Assembly (NCBI GenBank): GCA_010909165.1 | Contig: MU008162.1 | Location: 1,984,001 to 2,048,000 of the forward strand | DNA from: Anthoceros angustus | Taxonomy: Eukaryota; Streptophyta; Anthocerotopsida; Anthocerotales; Anthocerotaceae | DNA length: 64,000 nt | Direction: 5' to 3' | Shown here: piece by piece, positions 54,601-64,000 of the stretch | How the letters are laid out: every line of letters starts with the position of its first letter | Numbering within the stretch: the stretch's first letter is position 1 | Made by a program: the position numbers and the translations under genes | The notes under the pieces: model-generated | Seen by the model: the letters and a program-made list of their open reading frames with translations, nothing else | What the model was told of the DNA's origin: nothing | Databases searched by the model: none

Positions 54601-54658
54601 TCCCATCTTTGAGGAGGGTCCGCTCACGAGTCGCCTAATTCCTCCGGGCGGCTCATCA
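51615..54658 (-). repeat. Three tandem copies of an approximately 1-kb retroelement-like unit
   Basis: Units start at 51615, 52623 and 53641 with CATCCACCCAAGCTGGACCT. The periods are 1008 and 1018 bp. Units 2 and 3 are almost identical for their first 800 bp, and unit 1 differs by scattered small indels. On the - strand each unit encodes a protein remnant with WEEIFKGTPLATEVDAAELV, RVRTLLGRKVLDRG, IRAQADLLDQAALAHMAQQG and ATGGRQAALEEI, followed by MEATLEELSEEEVQLGW. I take it for a retrotransposon gag-like or accessory region, but the family is not certain. Confidence 0.85.
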
Positions 54659-54659
54659 T

Positions 54660-55340
54660 CGCATCCAGTCGGCAAAATTTTCTTCCTCGGACCGCCTCTT
54701 CCTCCACCTCGATCTGCGTTTGGCTTTCATTTTCTTTGCTTTTTCACATGGCCGGCACCGCTCGACTGGGTGCGTCCACCTTCACTTTTTGGGACCCCCC
54801 GGTCTTCCTCTTCTTCTTTGGTAGAATTTCCTTCTCTTCCTCAGGCGCACGCCATGGACTCCCGGTGTCCGATTCCTCCTCAATTTCCTCCTTAGGCTCC
54901 TCCGCTTTCCACTTCACCTCCACGGCTTCCACATATGAAGGAGGCCACAATTTCTACCTGGCGGGCAATTAGCATGCGCATAAAGATGAACTAGGAATGG
55001 TGAAATTAGAGGCCGGGGTAGGAGAAATCGATTCAACCTTTCTTCACTCAACTTCTCAAAGAGGATTCGTCCCATCGATTTTCGCCCCTTGACAACTTCA
55101 TGGAGGAACAACGCAAGTGGTCGGACAAATAATCCACTTCTTGTCTTTGTAGGCGGAAGCCATCTGGCGGACCCATTGCATCTTGTTGCCAATTCTCGTC
55201 GACAACCATTGGGTTCGGATTCGCCCGCCTTCACGGGCGGGCTTCTTCTTCTTGTGCTCCTTTTAGAAGGTTCCATCACCAAACCCCTCCTCCTTGCGCC
55301 CATACACTTCCCTAACCAATGCAGTCCCAATCACGAGGTT
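54660..55340 (-). pseudogene. Charged coding remnant upstream of the 1-kb repeats
   Basis: On the - strand YVEAVEVKWKAEEPKEEIEE, then EEEKEILPKKKRKTGGSQKV runs into the first repeated unit. Further upstream VRPLALFLHEVVKGRKSMGR and ILFEKLSEERLNRF can be read. This looks like the N-terminal part of the same gag-like protein, decayed by shifts. Confidence 0.4.
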
Positions 55341-56129
55341 TTGCTCTAATTCCCTCGCCGGTTGCTTGTCTTTTAGGTGGCGGCGCACTCCTGCATCCGT
55401 TCATGTAATTCCACCGCTTCTCCATGAAACCCGAGCTCCTTCACGGGCCCCAGCTCGGACTTTCCAATGGTCCATGTTTGGCCATTGGGCAAGCAATCAT
55501 GTGGCTTTGGGCGCCATCCTTCCGATAGTCCCCCGGTCTCGCGCCTCAACGGTGCCACCTCGCGAATTTCTGGCAAGGTCGCCTGTGGTTCCTACCTCCT
55601 CCATGGCGCCCGCCTTCCTTCCAGTGGGTTGCGACTTCACCGGTGAGGGTTCGGCCCCTCCCGCGATCGCGCCTCGCTCTCCCGATCACGGTCCGCCTCT
55701 CGGCGGCTCCTCGGCGACCTCACGCTCCGGCCGCGTTGCGCTCCACTCCTCACTGTCGCTCCGGCCCGTTGCGCTCCGTTGCAGCTCTGGTCACCCTACG
55801 GTTTCCTTAGGGTTAAGTTTGGCTCCCTACCTGTTGTCTTCTGACCTTTCGCCCATGATCCACAACCCCATACTCATTCGACTCTGCGGTGTCGACCCCT
55901 AACTCTGACAAACCCCAAATAACCACCCCTACCCCATATATAGACCTTGTAGTGGATATCGAGGTCCATGGGCCAAGGAACAAGTTTCCATTTATTATCT
56001 AACCTAGGCAATAAAACAAAAAGAACTCCATAGGCCAAGGACATTTTACTATGAATATCCCCAACTCGTCAATCGACTTATTTTCACACCACTCTAAAAA
56101 AAAAAAAAATTCACTTGTGGCACATTTTA
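55341..56129. other. Possible LTR or leader, - orientation
   Basis: On the - strand CTATATATGGGGTAGGGGTG (about 55948-55929) is TATA-like. A (A)15 run lies at about 56095-56109 on the + strand. The region lies between the integrase end and the gag-like block and could be an LTR, but no second copy is present to prove it. Confidence 0.3.
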
Positions 56130-58300
56130 AGGGTTTCCGAGACTAGATCGTTTACATACTCCCTTCTCATTTGTTGGCGTCCTCGCCAACTTATATAATA
56201 CTTCTTGACCCTCCACCCATTGACTCGGGTAGTGGTGAGGTCCTGCTAACTCTTGCGGTTGTCTTGAGCCATTCTTGACTTGAGACTTTGTATGGCCCCA
56301 TCCACGAAGATGGAGCTTCCGAAAGTGCATATACCTATTGTCGTGCAATGAGGCCAAGTCACGGAACTACCCACTCTTGCTTAGCCGATTGTCATGCCAT
56401 ATTTTCCGTTTACTTTGAATATCATGACGCTCAGCCGTTCCCTATCCTCTGTATGTTTAGCGAAGGCGACCGGGCGTTCGGTGACTTTCCTCTCGCCATG
56501 CGGTTAGTTTCACGGATCGCGGTGGGAATTTCAAACTCAATAGGCATTAGGAGAATGGCCGTAGGTGAGGTAATGCGGTGTTTGTTGCGTCGTTATTTCT
56601 CTGCGATCCTGTATGCCCGGGCGGAGTGAAGCTTAAGATCCCAATCGTCGCATATTCCACCGTTAGTTTGTTGAGGATCACGCACAGAGCCCATTCGCCT
56701 TTTAGTTAAGCCATTTGCCTTGGGATTATAAAGTCGTTTTCTGTGGCGACGTTGAAGTAGATCGTCATATGAGATATAACCGTTGTTGAAATGTGACCCT
56801 CATCGACAAGCTCAAGGGCAGCCATATCAGTGATGATGTGTTCATAGAGGAACGCCACTACATGGCGTGTCTACAGGTGCTTGGGCTTCCACCATACGCG
56901 TGCAATAGTCTGTGGCCACGAGGATGTATTGGTTTTGTCGCGTCCTCGTTTTTGGCTGTATGGGACCAACGAAATCTATTCCCCATTTCTCGAATGGCGC
57001 CAGGGCCAATATCGGAACCATTGGCCATTGAGTGGTTGCGGACGGTTTCCCAACCCTCTGACAGGCATCGCAACGTTTAACAAACTCCTTAGCATCCTGA
57101 TGCATGGTTTGCCACCAGTACCCCGTTTCCAACACCTTCTTGCACGTGATATGTGCAGCAAAATGTCCTCCCGCTTCTCCCTCGTGCATCTCCGTCAGCA
57201 CTCGGATAACCTGCTCCCTTGTTACCCATAACCTGTCCCGCCCATCCGGTCCCGATTTGTACAGATTGTCTTTGCGTCGTACAAACGGACGCGAATAGTG
57301 CCTGGCCTTTGCCGGGGTTTGAAAGATCCGTGGTATTCTCCCGTTCCGAATTCCATCATCTCCTCGTGGGTGGGCCTTGTGTATCCCGTTCTCCCCTTCT
57401 CATTTCTGCCGAGCCACCATTTACCCTCGCCTTATGGTTCGGCGTCTTCCCCTCTAACTCATGCGAACAAAGCTTCATCGGGAAAATCGTCGTTTTGGTC
57501 TGTGTAACCTCCTCTGATCTCGACCTCGAAATGTAATGCATTCACATGTTTACTACCTCCTCTGGTCTCCACCGTGAGCGTGAATTCTTGAGTAGGATCC
57601 ATCTTGCTATGCGTCCGGACAAGTCGGTTTGTTTACGGTGTTTGAGGCGAAGTGGTCCACATGGAAGGCGAACTCGTAGGATAGCAAATAGTGGCGAAAC
57701 TTGCGAACCGAGTACACCATCTGCCTCCCTCTCGGTGGTGGTATACTTCTTCTCTGCGTCAGTGATGGTGCCTCCACATAATAGATTAACATGGTAATAT
57801 TTGAAAGGGCTGAATATACATCAAGCGGCTTCATAGGCCAATATACGCTAAACAGGGTTTGTGATGGGTATCAAACGGTTCTATGGTACATAGATAGCGG
57901 AAAACACGAAAAATTAGGGTGTTCCACATGTGGATCACAGGATCCATGGATGATGACGACCAGAATGGTGTGCACGCTAAATACATGATTCCAAGGGAAT
58001 GGAGACCCATGCCGTATGAAATTGCATTCTTACGCAGTATAAATCGTACTGTAGTAATTGAGGCTTATTTATGTATGTCCTCACGACCTCGCCAACCCAA
58101 AAGCGTAATACATGGACTTTCCGAAAGGAATACATCGGTTGCACACCTCGCAATATGGAGGACACCGTGCCTGCGTCGGATGAGAGGAATGGCGCCGGCA
58201 TGCCGGCGCCATTTTAATGTCGCGCCTAACGCCATGGTCACTTGCTCGGTCGGTGCGGAGAGGTCGGTAATTTGCATCTTGCAGCGCATATAGCCGTGAC
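56130..58300 (-). mobile_element. Decayed Ty3/gypsy pol (RNase H and integrase)
   Basis: In - orientation, RNase H appears at about 57834-57600 (MVYSVRKFRHYLLSYEFAFH, then VDH). The connecting part follows (RPFVRRKDNLYKSGPDGRDR, about 57300). The integrase zinc domain at 57201-57020 has HEGEAGGHFAAHITCKKVLE and RCDACQRVGKP, a complete H-H-C-C. The start of the catalytic core is KWGIDFVGPI (about 56990). The rest of the core is broken by shifts (YNPKANGLTKRRMGS near 56720). The C-terminal TTRVNGWRVKKYY piece lies near 56230. Upstream of 57850 reverse transcriptase would be expected, but only shifted fragments that I cannot align remain. Order along the strand is that of Ty3/gypsy. Confidence 0.85.
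58188..58213. repeat. 26-bp perfect palindrome, GC-rich
   Basis: GGCGCCGGCATGCCGGCGCC (58191-58210) is a perfect palindrome extended by AAT/ATT on its sides. Similar palindromes occur at 62763-62784 and, broken, near 63543-63563. Confidence 0.9.
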
Positions 58301-59449
58301 CCCGCCTCCTTGCAAGGTCATGAATGAGATGGTGCCGCCCGTCGGGTCAACGATGCCATAGTGAACTGAATTCTCTTTGCGTGGTCCACATATGCGGAGG
58401 GCCTTAGTTTTTATCCCCGTTTCTGTTCTTTGAGCAACACGCCTCAAACTATGGTTGGGGAAACAAAGTGTGATGAACCCTAGGGATTTGGGAACTCTAA
58501 TTCACTGCGACAATGTTCAATGAAGAAATCGATTTGATTCATGTAAGGGGCCCCGCATGCCCGTAGTAGTAACATTTTCTTTGGGATACAGGAGATAAAA
58601 AAGTTCACTCATAACCTGATACTACGCTGGCCTCTTCCCATTGGCCATGACAACACCATCCAATCTATCTCTCTTGCCTTGTACCAACCAACAGAATCAC
58701 ATCCTTACTCTTCGCCTGACTCTAAACCTTCTTCCTCAGTCAGGACAACTTCATCACCATCATCCTCGCTATCGACAGCTGCATCTATGGAGGAGGGCAC
58801 GATATGAGGCGAAGAGCATTCAATTTCTCTTTGATTGCTTTCTTATGTCTGCGTAGAGATGTTTCACGGATGTCACTTGAACCCATAATATACAATAATG
58901 GTTTTACGGACGAAGAGCTTGGATGTTCGGAGGCTGAAACCTTTTCCGCCTTGCCTTTTCAATGTGCTGCAATGTCGCTATCGGACACGAAAGTATTCCC
59001 TACATACTTCCTTCAAAGGCATCTGTGTGTTGACGGTGCACAAGGAAATATGGGTCGGGACGGTCGGTGGACACCAACAACCTTGGCCACCAGAACGCCC
59101 TATTGTGAGTATCGCCCTCACAAGGCGTTACAATGAACATACCTTTTCAATCTCCATGATGTCACCATTCATCCTCTCCACTTCCTCATCACGTCGTTCA
59201 ACGTTACGATATGCTCCCGGTACATGTCCGTTGTGGTACATCCGCAATAATGCTTTCCGAGAGCCTCATCCGCACCGCAAGGAGGCACATTTGCTTCGCC
59301 ACGCTATCATACCACTTCCACGGGTTTTCAAAACAAGTCCGATGTTATGGTCCACGATCGCTATGATCTCCTCTTGATCCTTCCGTAAATCATCCCACCA
59401 CTCCCCTCAACAAAACATAAGTTGGTAACTTCAGCATCCCTTTCTTCAA
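58301..59449. other. Unassigned, probably decayed element DNA
   Basis: No frame longer than about 160 codons is open and none is recognisable. It may contain the missing reverse transcriptase and gag side of the gypsy element in unrecognisable form. At about 59305-59400 starts the tandem block that recurs at 60655. Confidence 0.35.
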
Positions 59450-60350
59450 GTGATCTACGCCATCACGCACTCAAGCCTCCTCCACTCCCTTTCTTGTCTT
59501 TCGCGCAATGCCATTAGGGAGTTGGGCCGATGGTGCTTAGGCACAAACGACAAGAACCTGTGCCATCTTCGCTTCCCACAATGGAGAAGTTTATTGTTTG
59601 CTAATGACCGCTACCTTTCCCGTCCCACTTTGTCTTCTTGGGTAATTTTGAATCGGTGTTGGAACGAAAGGTTGTTTAACTTCGTGACGCAGCTTTGTAC
59701 TTCCGACCTCCTTCTTCGCATCGGCCACACACAAATGAACGGAAATCAACTTCCGCCACCACCTTCACTCGGTGTGTAAGTCGTTCAAAATGTCCTGCAT
59801 AGTTGGTAGGGTTCTAGCCTCTTTGTGTTTCGATGTTTCGAGAAACAAGAAAACATTTGGTCGACTTGATCGTGTGTATGCCCAACAAGAAGAAAACCAA
59901 CCTTCACCTTCTCAAACGTTCCTAGGTCGTGAGCATGTTGAGGTAAGCAAAGAGCAGATTCTTGTTCTCCCGCATGTGTTGTCCAAATGCAAATATAAAA
60001 CTTTAGGAAGCAACCCTTCATAAGTGAGGATCACATCCTCGTATAATAGAAATCACAAATTTGCATCATTCCTCAAATTCGCATAGTGGAGATACGCCTT
60101 GAATGTGTAATTATGAATCATGCAACCCACTACATGCACCGTAATCTTGCTGTCCTCTTTAAGTCCTTCGCCACCTCAAGATATGGGGAGACGTTTTTTT
60201 CCTCGATCCATTCCATCGATACATAATAACATATACTTGTGTGGCTCCTTGTACCCTTTTGTGCGATGCTTGTGAAGCTTTTTCCGTTCATCCATCGACG
60301 GATACGATGCTTATCCAGCGCATCCCGATATATACCGCAGACAAATGAAA
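59450..60350 (-). pseudogene. DUF7869-type protein, C-terminal half, copy 1
   Basis: Read on the - strand from about 60310: HKRTKGYKEPHK-type basic region, CIDGMDRGKK, ITVHVVGCMIHNYTFKAYLH, VLYLHLDNTCG, then GTFEKVKVGFLLVGHTHDQV and DQMFSCFS, and further down KLNNLSFQHRFKITQEDKVG and FLSFVPKHHRPNSLMALRER. The pattern IDGMD...LDN...VGHTHDxVDQMFS is that of the DUF7869 domain found in plants and animals, often in lineage-specific expanded and possibly transposon-linked families. Its function is unknown. The copy has frameshifts and in-frame stops. Confidence 0.6.
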
Positions 60351-62270
60351 GTACAATGTTAGGGCTAGGGACAGAACTGGGAACTCAAGAGGCGGACGCA
60401 ATCAAGGCATGATCAAAACAACGTGAAAGGTCCGCAAACATGCCATTGCATGCATGCCAAAATTCCCAAAGGACGCATAATCATGCATGCTTCCAATCGA
60501 CCATGTCGGCGGACACTAGTTTGAACGCATGCACCATTGGAGCCTAAGCTCACCGGCAATAAGATAGGGGCACCGGGCGCCGGGCCTTGTACTGTGCACA
60601 TGCATGCCCGCACCATGGGTGCGGCATGCCGGCACCAAAAGGCATTTATACCTGCCCTATCATACCACTTCCACGGGTTTTCAAAACAAGTCCGATGTTA
60701 TGGTCCACGATCGTTGCGATCTCCTCGATCCTTCCAAATCATCCCACCACTCCCCTCAACAGCATTAACATAAGTTGGTAACTTCAGCATCCCTTTCTTC
60801 AAGTGATCTCGCCATCACGTGCACTCAAGCCTCCTCCACTCCCTTTCTTGTCTTTCGCGCAATGCCATTAGGGAGTTGGGCCGATGGTCAGTAGGCACAA
60901 ACGACAAGAACTCAGGCCATCTTCGCTTCCCACAATGGAGAAGTCGAGTATTGTTTGCTCGAATGACCGTTACCTTTCCCGTCCCACTTTGTCTTCTTGG
61001 GTAATTTTGAACGTGTTGGAACGAAGGTTGTTTAACTTCGCCGCAGCTTTGTACTTCCGACCTCCTTCTCCATCGCATCGGCCACACAAATGAGCAATCT
61101 GCAACTTCCGTCACCACCTTCACTGGTTGATTGTGTAGCTTCTCAAAATGTCCTGCATAGTTGGTAGGGTTCTAGCCTCTTTGTGTTCGGATGTTTGAGA
61201 AACAAGAAAACATTTGGTCGACTTGATCGTGTGTATGCCCAACAAGAAGAAAACCAACCTTCACCTTCTCAAACGTTCCTAGGTCGACGAGCATGTTGAG
61301 GTAAGCAAAGAGCATGATTCTTGTTCTCCGCATGTGTTGTCCGGTGCAAATATAAAACTTTAGGAAGCAACCCTTCATAAGTGAGGATCACATCCTATAA
61401 TAGAAATAAATCAAATTTGCATCATTCCTCAAATTCGCATAGTGGAGATACTCGCCTTGAATGTGTAATTATGAATCATGCAACCCACTACATGCACCGT
61501 AATCTTGCTGTCCTCTTTAAGTCCTTCGCCACCTCAAGATATGGGGAGAGGCGTTTTTTGATCCATTCCATCGATACATAATAACATATACTTGTGTGGC
61601 TCCTTGTACCCTTTGTGCGATGCTTGTGAAGCTTTTTCCGTTCATCCATCGACGGATACGATGCTTATCCAGCGCATCCCGATATCTGCACAAATGAAAG
61701 TACAATGTTAGGGCTAGGGAACAGGAACTCAAGAGGCGGACGCAATCAAGGCATGATCAAAACAACGTGAAAGGTCCGCAAACATGCCATTGCATGCATG
61801 CCAAAATTCCCGATGACGCATAATCATGCATGCTTCCAATCGACCATGTCGGCGGACACTAGTTTCGAATGCGGCATCAAGCACCATTGGAGCCTAAGCT
61901 CGTCGGCCGGCAATAAGTATAGAGCTGGCGGCGGCTTGTACCAGGCAGGCATGCCCGCACCATGGGTGCCTGGCATGCCGGCACCATGGGTGCTGGCAGT
62001 GCTGTCCACGAGCACAGGCGCCGCATGACGGCCGCACAAGTACTGCCATCCGCCATGCATCCCGATATCGCAGACAAATGAAAGTACAATGTTAGGGCTA
62101 GGGGCAGAACACAGAGGCGGACGCAAGGCATGATCAAAACAACGTGAAAGGTCCGCAAACATGCCATTGCATGCATGCCAAAATTCCCAAAGGACGCATA
62201 ATCATGCATGCTTCCAATCGACCATGTCGATGACACTAGTTTGAACAGCGGCATCAAGCACCATTGGAGC
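60351..62270. repeat. Partial triplicate linking the DUF7869 blocks
   Basis: The phrase with ACAAATGAAAGTACAATGTT, AGGCATGATCAAAACAACGT and CATGCATGCCAAAATTCCC occurs at about 60340-60540, 61690-61880 and 62075-62260. GC-rich stretches follow each occurrence (GCACCATGGGTGC and GGCATGCCGGCACC types, 60600-60650, 61915-62030 and 62300-62390). Confidence 0.8.
60650..61735 (-). pseudogene. DUF7869-type protein, C-terminal half, copy 2
   Basis: This is a second copy of the block at 59300-60380, displaced by about 1353 bp. It carries the same landmarks: NMLVDLGTFEKVKVGFLLVG (about 61300-61240), HTHDQVDQMFSCFS, RTRIMLFAYLNML, and LSFVPTDHRPNSLMALRERQ near 60890. Differences are many 1-12 nt insertions or deletions, so each copy keeps open frames in different places. 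Confidence 0.6.
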
Positions 62271-62399
62271 CTAAGCTCGTCGGCCGGCAATAACGATAGG
62301 GCCGGCGGTGGCGTCTTGTGCACACGGGCATGCCCGCACCATGGGTGCCTAGGCGCTGCCGCCGGCACCATGGGTGCTGGCGTCCATTAGACTCCACAG

Positions 62400-63990
62400 G
62401 CGCGCCCTGACGGCCGCACAAGTACCTTCGTACCGCCATGCATCACAAGTACATGGGTGCGGCATGCCGCCACATGTCCATGGGCGCGGCATTCGGCAAC
62501 CGAAAGTGCGCGCATGTCGCAACAGCGATCTGCGCTAGCATGCCGGAACAAGCGATACGTGGCGGCATGCCGGTAATCTCTAGTACATGGTCGGCATAAC
62601 AGAACACACACAAGTGCGTGGGCCACGCATGATCACAGTGTGTGGGCGGCATCGGCATTCCAATTCAATTGAATTGCCGGTAACCCAATGGTTCATCTGC
62701 GCCGGCATTCGGGCACCCCACTAGTCATCGGGAACAGGCATGTTGGCAACAACGTGGCAACTGGGCGCCGGCATGCCGGCGCCCTAGCAGTGCCTCTGCG
62801 GTGGCATGCATGCAACATAGTGTTGCCGGAATCACCATACAGAGGAATAGGTAGGAACCAGCATGCCGGCGCACACACTGTTGGGAAGGTGAGCACTCGG
62901 CCGTGCAGGTGAGCACAACTTTGCCACACTTACAGATTAATGTCCAAACGGCATTGGGCTTGGAAAGTCGTACCTTGGTGCTCGTGCTTCTTATGTTGAA
63001 CTTCAATCCTGCGCATAATGAACATGTCGAAAACCTATTGGACTTGGGTATCTTCACCCGTTTGAAGTTCTTCCCAAAGCCGCAGAAGTAGGCATATGAA
63101 ATAAAGCGCAATCCTTTGTGCTCCATTTCCCTTTGTATTGTGTCCGGACCTCTAGCTTAGTGAATGTGTCGGCAAGTTATACACCTCCACGCACAGGCGC
63201 CGCATGACGGCCGCACAAGTACCCGTACGCCATGCATCACAAGTACATGGGTGTGCATGCCGCCACACATGTCCATGGGCGGCATTCGGCAACATGAAGT
63301 GAAAGTGCGCGGCATGTCGGCGGCATACTGCGCTAGCATGCCGGAACAAGCGATGCGGCTGGCATGCTAATCTCTAGTACATGGTCGGCGGAACACACAA
63401 GTGCGTGGGCCAGATAACATGATCACAGTGTGTGGGCGGGCATCGGCATTCCACAAATTCATGTGTTGAATTGCCGGTAACCCAATGGTTCATCTGCGCC
63501 GCATTCGGGCACCCCACTAGTCATCGGCGGGCATGTTGGCAACAGCGGCGCGGCATGCCGGCGCCCTAGCAGTGCCTCTGCGGTGGCATGCATGCAACAT
63601 AGTGTTGCCGGAATCACCATACAGAGGAATAGGTAGGAACCATGCGCACTGCTGGGAAGGTGAGCACTCGGCCGTGCGGTGAGCACAACTTTGCCACGAT
63701 TCTGATTAATGTCCAAACGGCATTGGGCTTGGAAAGTCGTACCTTGGTCGGTGCGGCGTCTGCTTCTTATGTTGAACTTCAATCCTGCGCATAATGAACA
63801 TGTCGAAAACCTATTGGACTTGGGTATCTTCACCCGTTTGAAGTTCTGCTCCCAAAGCCAGAAGTAGGCATATGAAATAAAGCGCAGTCCCTTCTGCTCC
63901 ATTTCCCGTTTGTACTGTGTCCAAACCTCTAGCTTAGTGAATGTGTCTGGTAAGTTATACACCTCCACGCTTGGTAAACGCTCTGCCAAG
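62400..63990. repeat. Tandem duplication of about 780-795 bp
   Basis: The block from CGGCCGCACAAGTACC through CATGCATCACAAGTACATGG, GCATTCGGGCACCCCACTAG and CACTCGGCCGTGC to CTCTAGCTTAGTGAATGTGT occurs at about 62410-63195 and 63205-63975. The copies differ by numerous small indels at GC-rich motifs. Confidence 0.85.
62890..63140 (-). pseudogene. DUF7869-type protein, N-terminal fragment, copy b
   Basis: The - strand reads EHKGLRFISYAYFCGFGKNF, KRVKIPKSNRFSTCSLCAGL and KFNIRST. The zinc-knuckle-like CSLC after IPKSNRF is the usual feature just upstream of the DUF7869 core. The frame breaks after about 90 residues. Confidence 0.55.
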
Positions 63991-64000
63991 TGGATGAATG
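63640..64000 (-). pseudogene. DUF7869-type protein, N-terminal fragment, copy a (runs off the window)
   Basis: From 63989 the - strand reads MAERLPSVEVYNLPDTFTKL, EVWTQYKREMEQKGLRFISY, then KRVKIPKSNRFSTCSLCAGL. This is the more complete N-terminal copy and probably continues beyond 64000. Whether an intact gene exists outside the window cannot be seen. Confidence 0.55.

Overview
The window is nuclear DNA of a land plant. The evidence is spliced genes with GT-AG introns of roughly 70-210 nt, plant-only families (an RNA-dependent RNA polymerase of the RDR1/2/6 type, an L-type lectin receptor kinase, a DUF630/DUF632 protein, a very long PPR protein, the organellar helicase RECG1 and a small DUF26/Gnk2-like protein), and intergenic space full of LTR retrotransposons. 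The wording of the PPR repeats and a DUF7869-type repeat cluster suggest a seed-free plant (fern, lycophyte or bryophyte). That placement is inference.

Left part (1-24 kb). The 3' end of an RDR gene (1-1434, +) is followed by AT-rich repeat-filled DNA holding decayed copies of one retroelement family (4.1-6.5 kb, with another 3' end on the other strand at 15.1 kb). A lectin receptor kinase (7706-10167, +) and a DUF630/DUF632 gene (10573-13204, -) lie tail to tail. After more repeats, including a SINE-like element, come a short two-exon secreted-type gene (17516-18190, +) and an intronless 1607-residue PPR gene (19019-23842, +) with about ten nearly identical 104-residue modules.

Middle (24-38 kb). 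An LTR-like duplicated block, a 32-bp minisatellite and a tRNA-Glu-like sequence precede an AT-rich orphan ORF (27631-28395, +). A RECG1 gene of at least 17 exons follows (28830 to about 33984, -). Then comes a second AT-rich orphan ORF (36654-37253, -). I could not assign either orphan to a family.

Right part (38-64 kb) is almost entirely mobile and repeated DNA. A nearly complete Ty1/copia element (39043-45401) has LTRs, a 5-bp target duplication, an extra ORF before gag and a single frameshift in gag. It sits inside the last unit of a 28-bp satellite whose core is a palindrome. A second copia family is represented by two 191-bp LTRs in opposite orientation that still share the same 5-bp flank, as if an inversion had broken one element. 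Next come a threefold tandem repeat of about 1 kb, a decayed Ty3/gypsy pol (RNase H and integrase, - strand) and, to the right edge, tandemly duplicated fragments of a DUF7869-type gene on the - strand, interspersed with GC-rich palindromes.

The host genes concern RNA silencing, cell-surface perception, organelle RNA processing and organelle DNA maintenance. They are not an operon-like unit and nothing in the sequence links their functions. The parts most worth following up are the two orphan ORFs, the homogenised PPR array, the pre-gag ORFs and the DUF7869 cluster.
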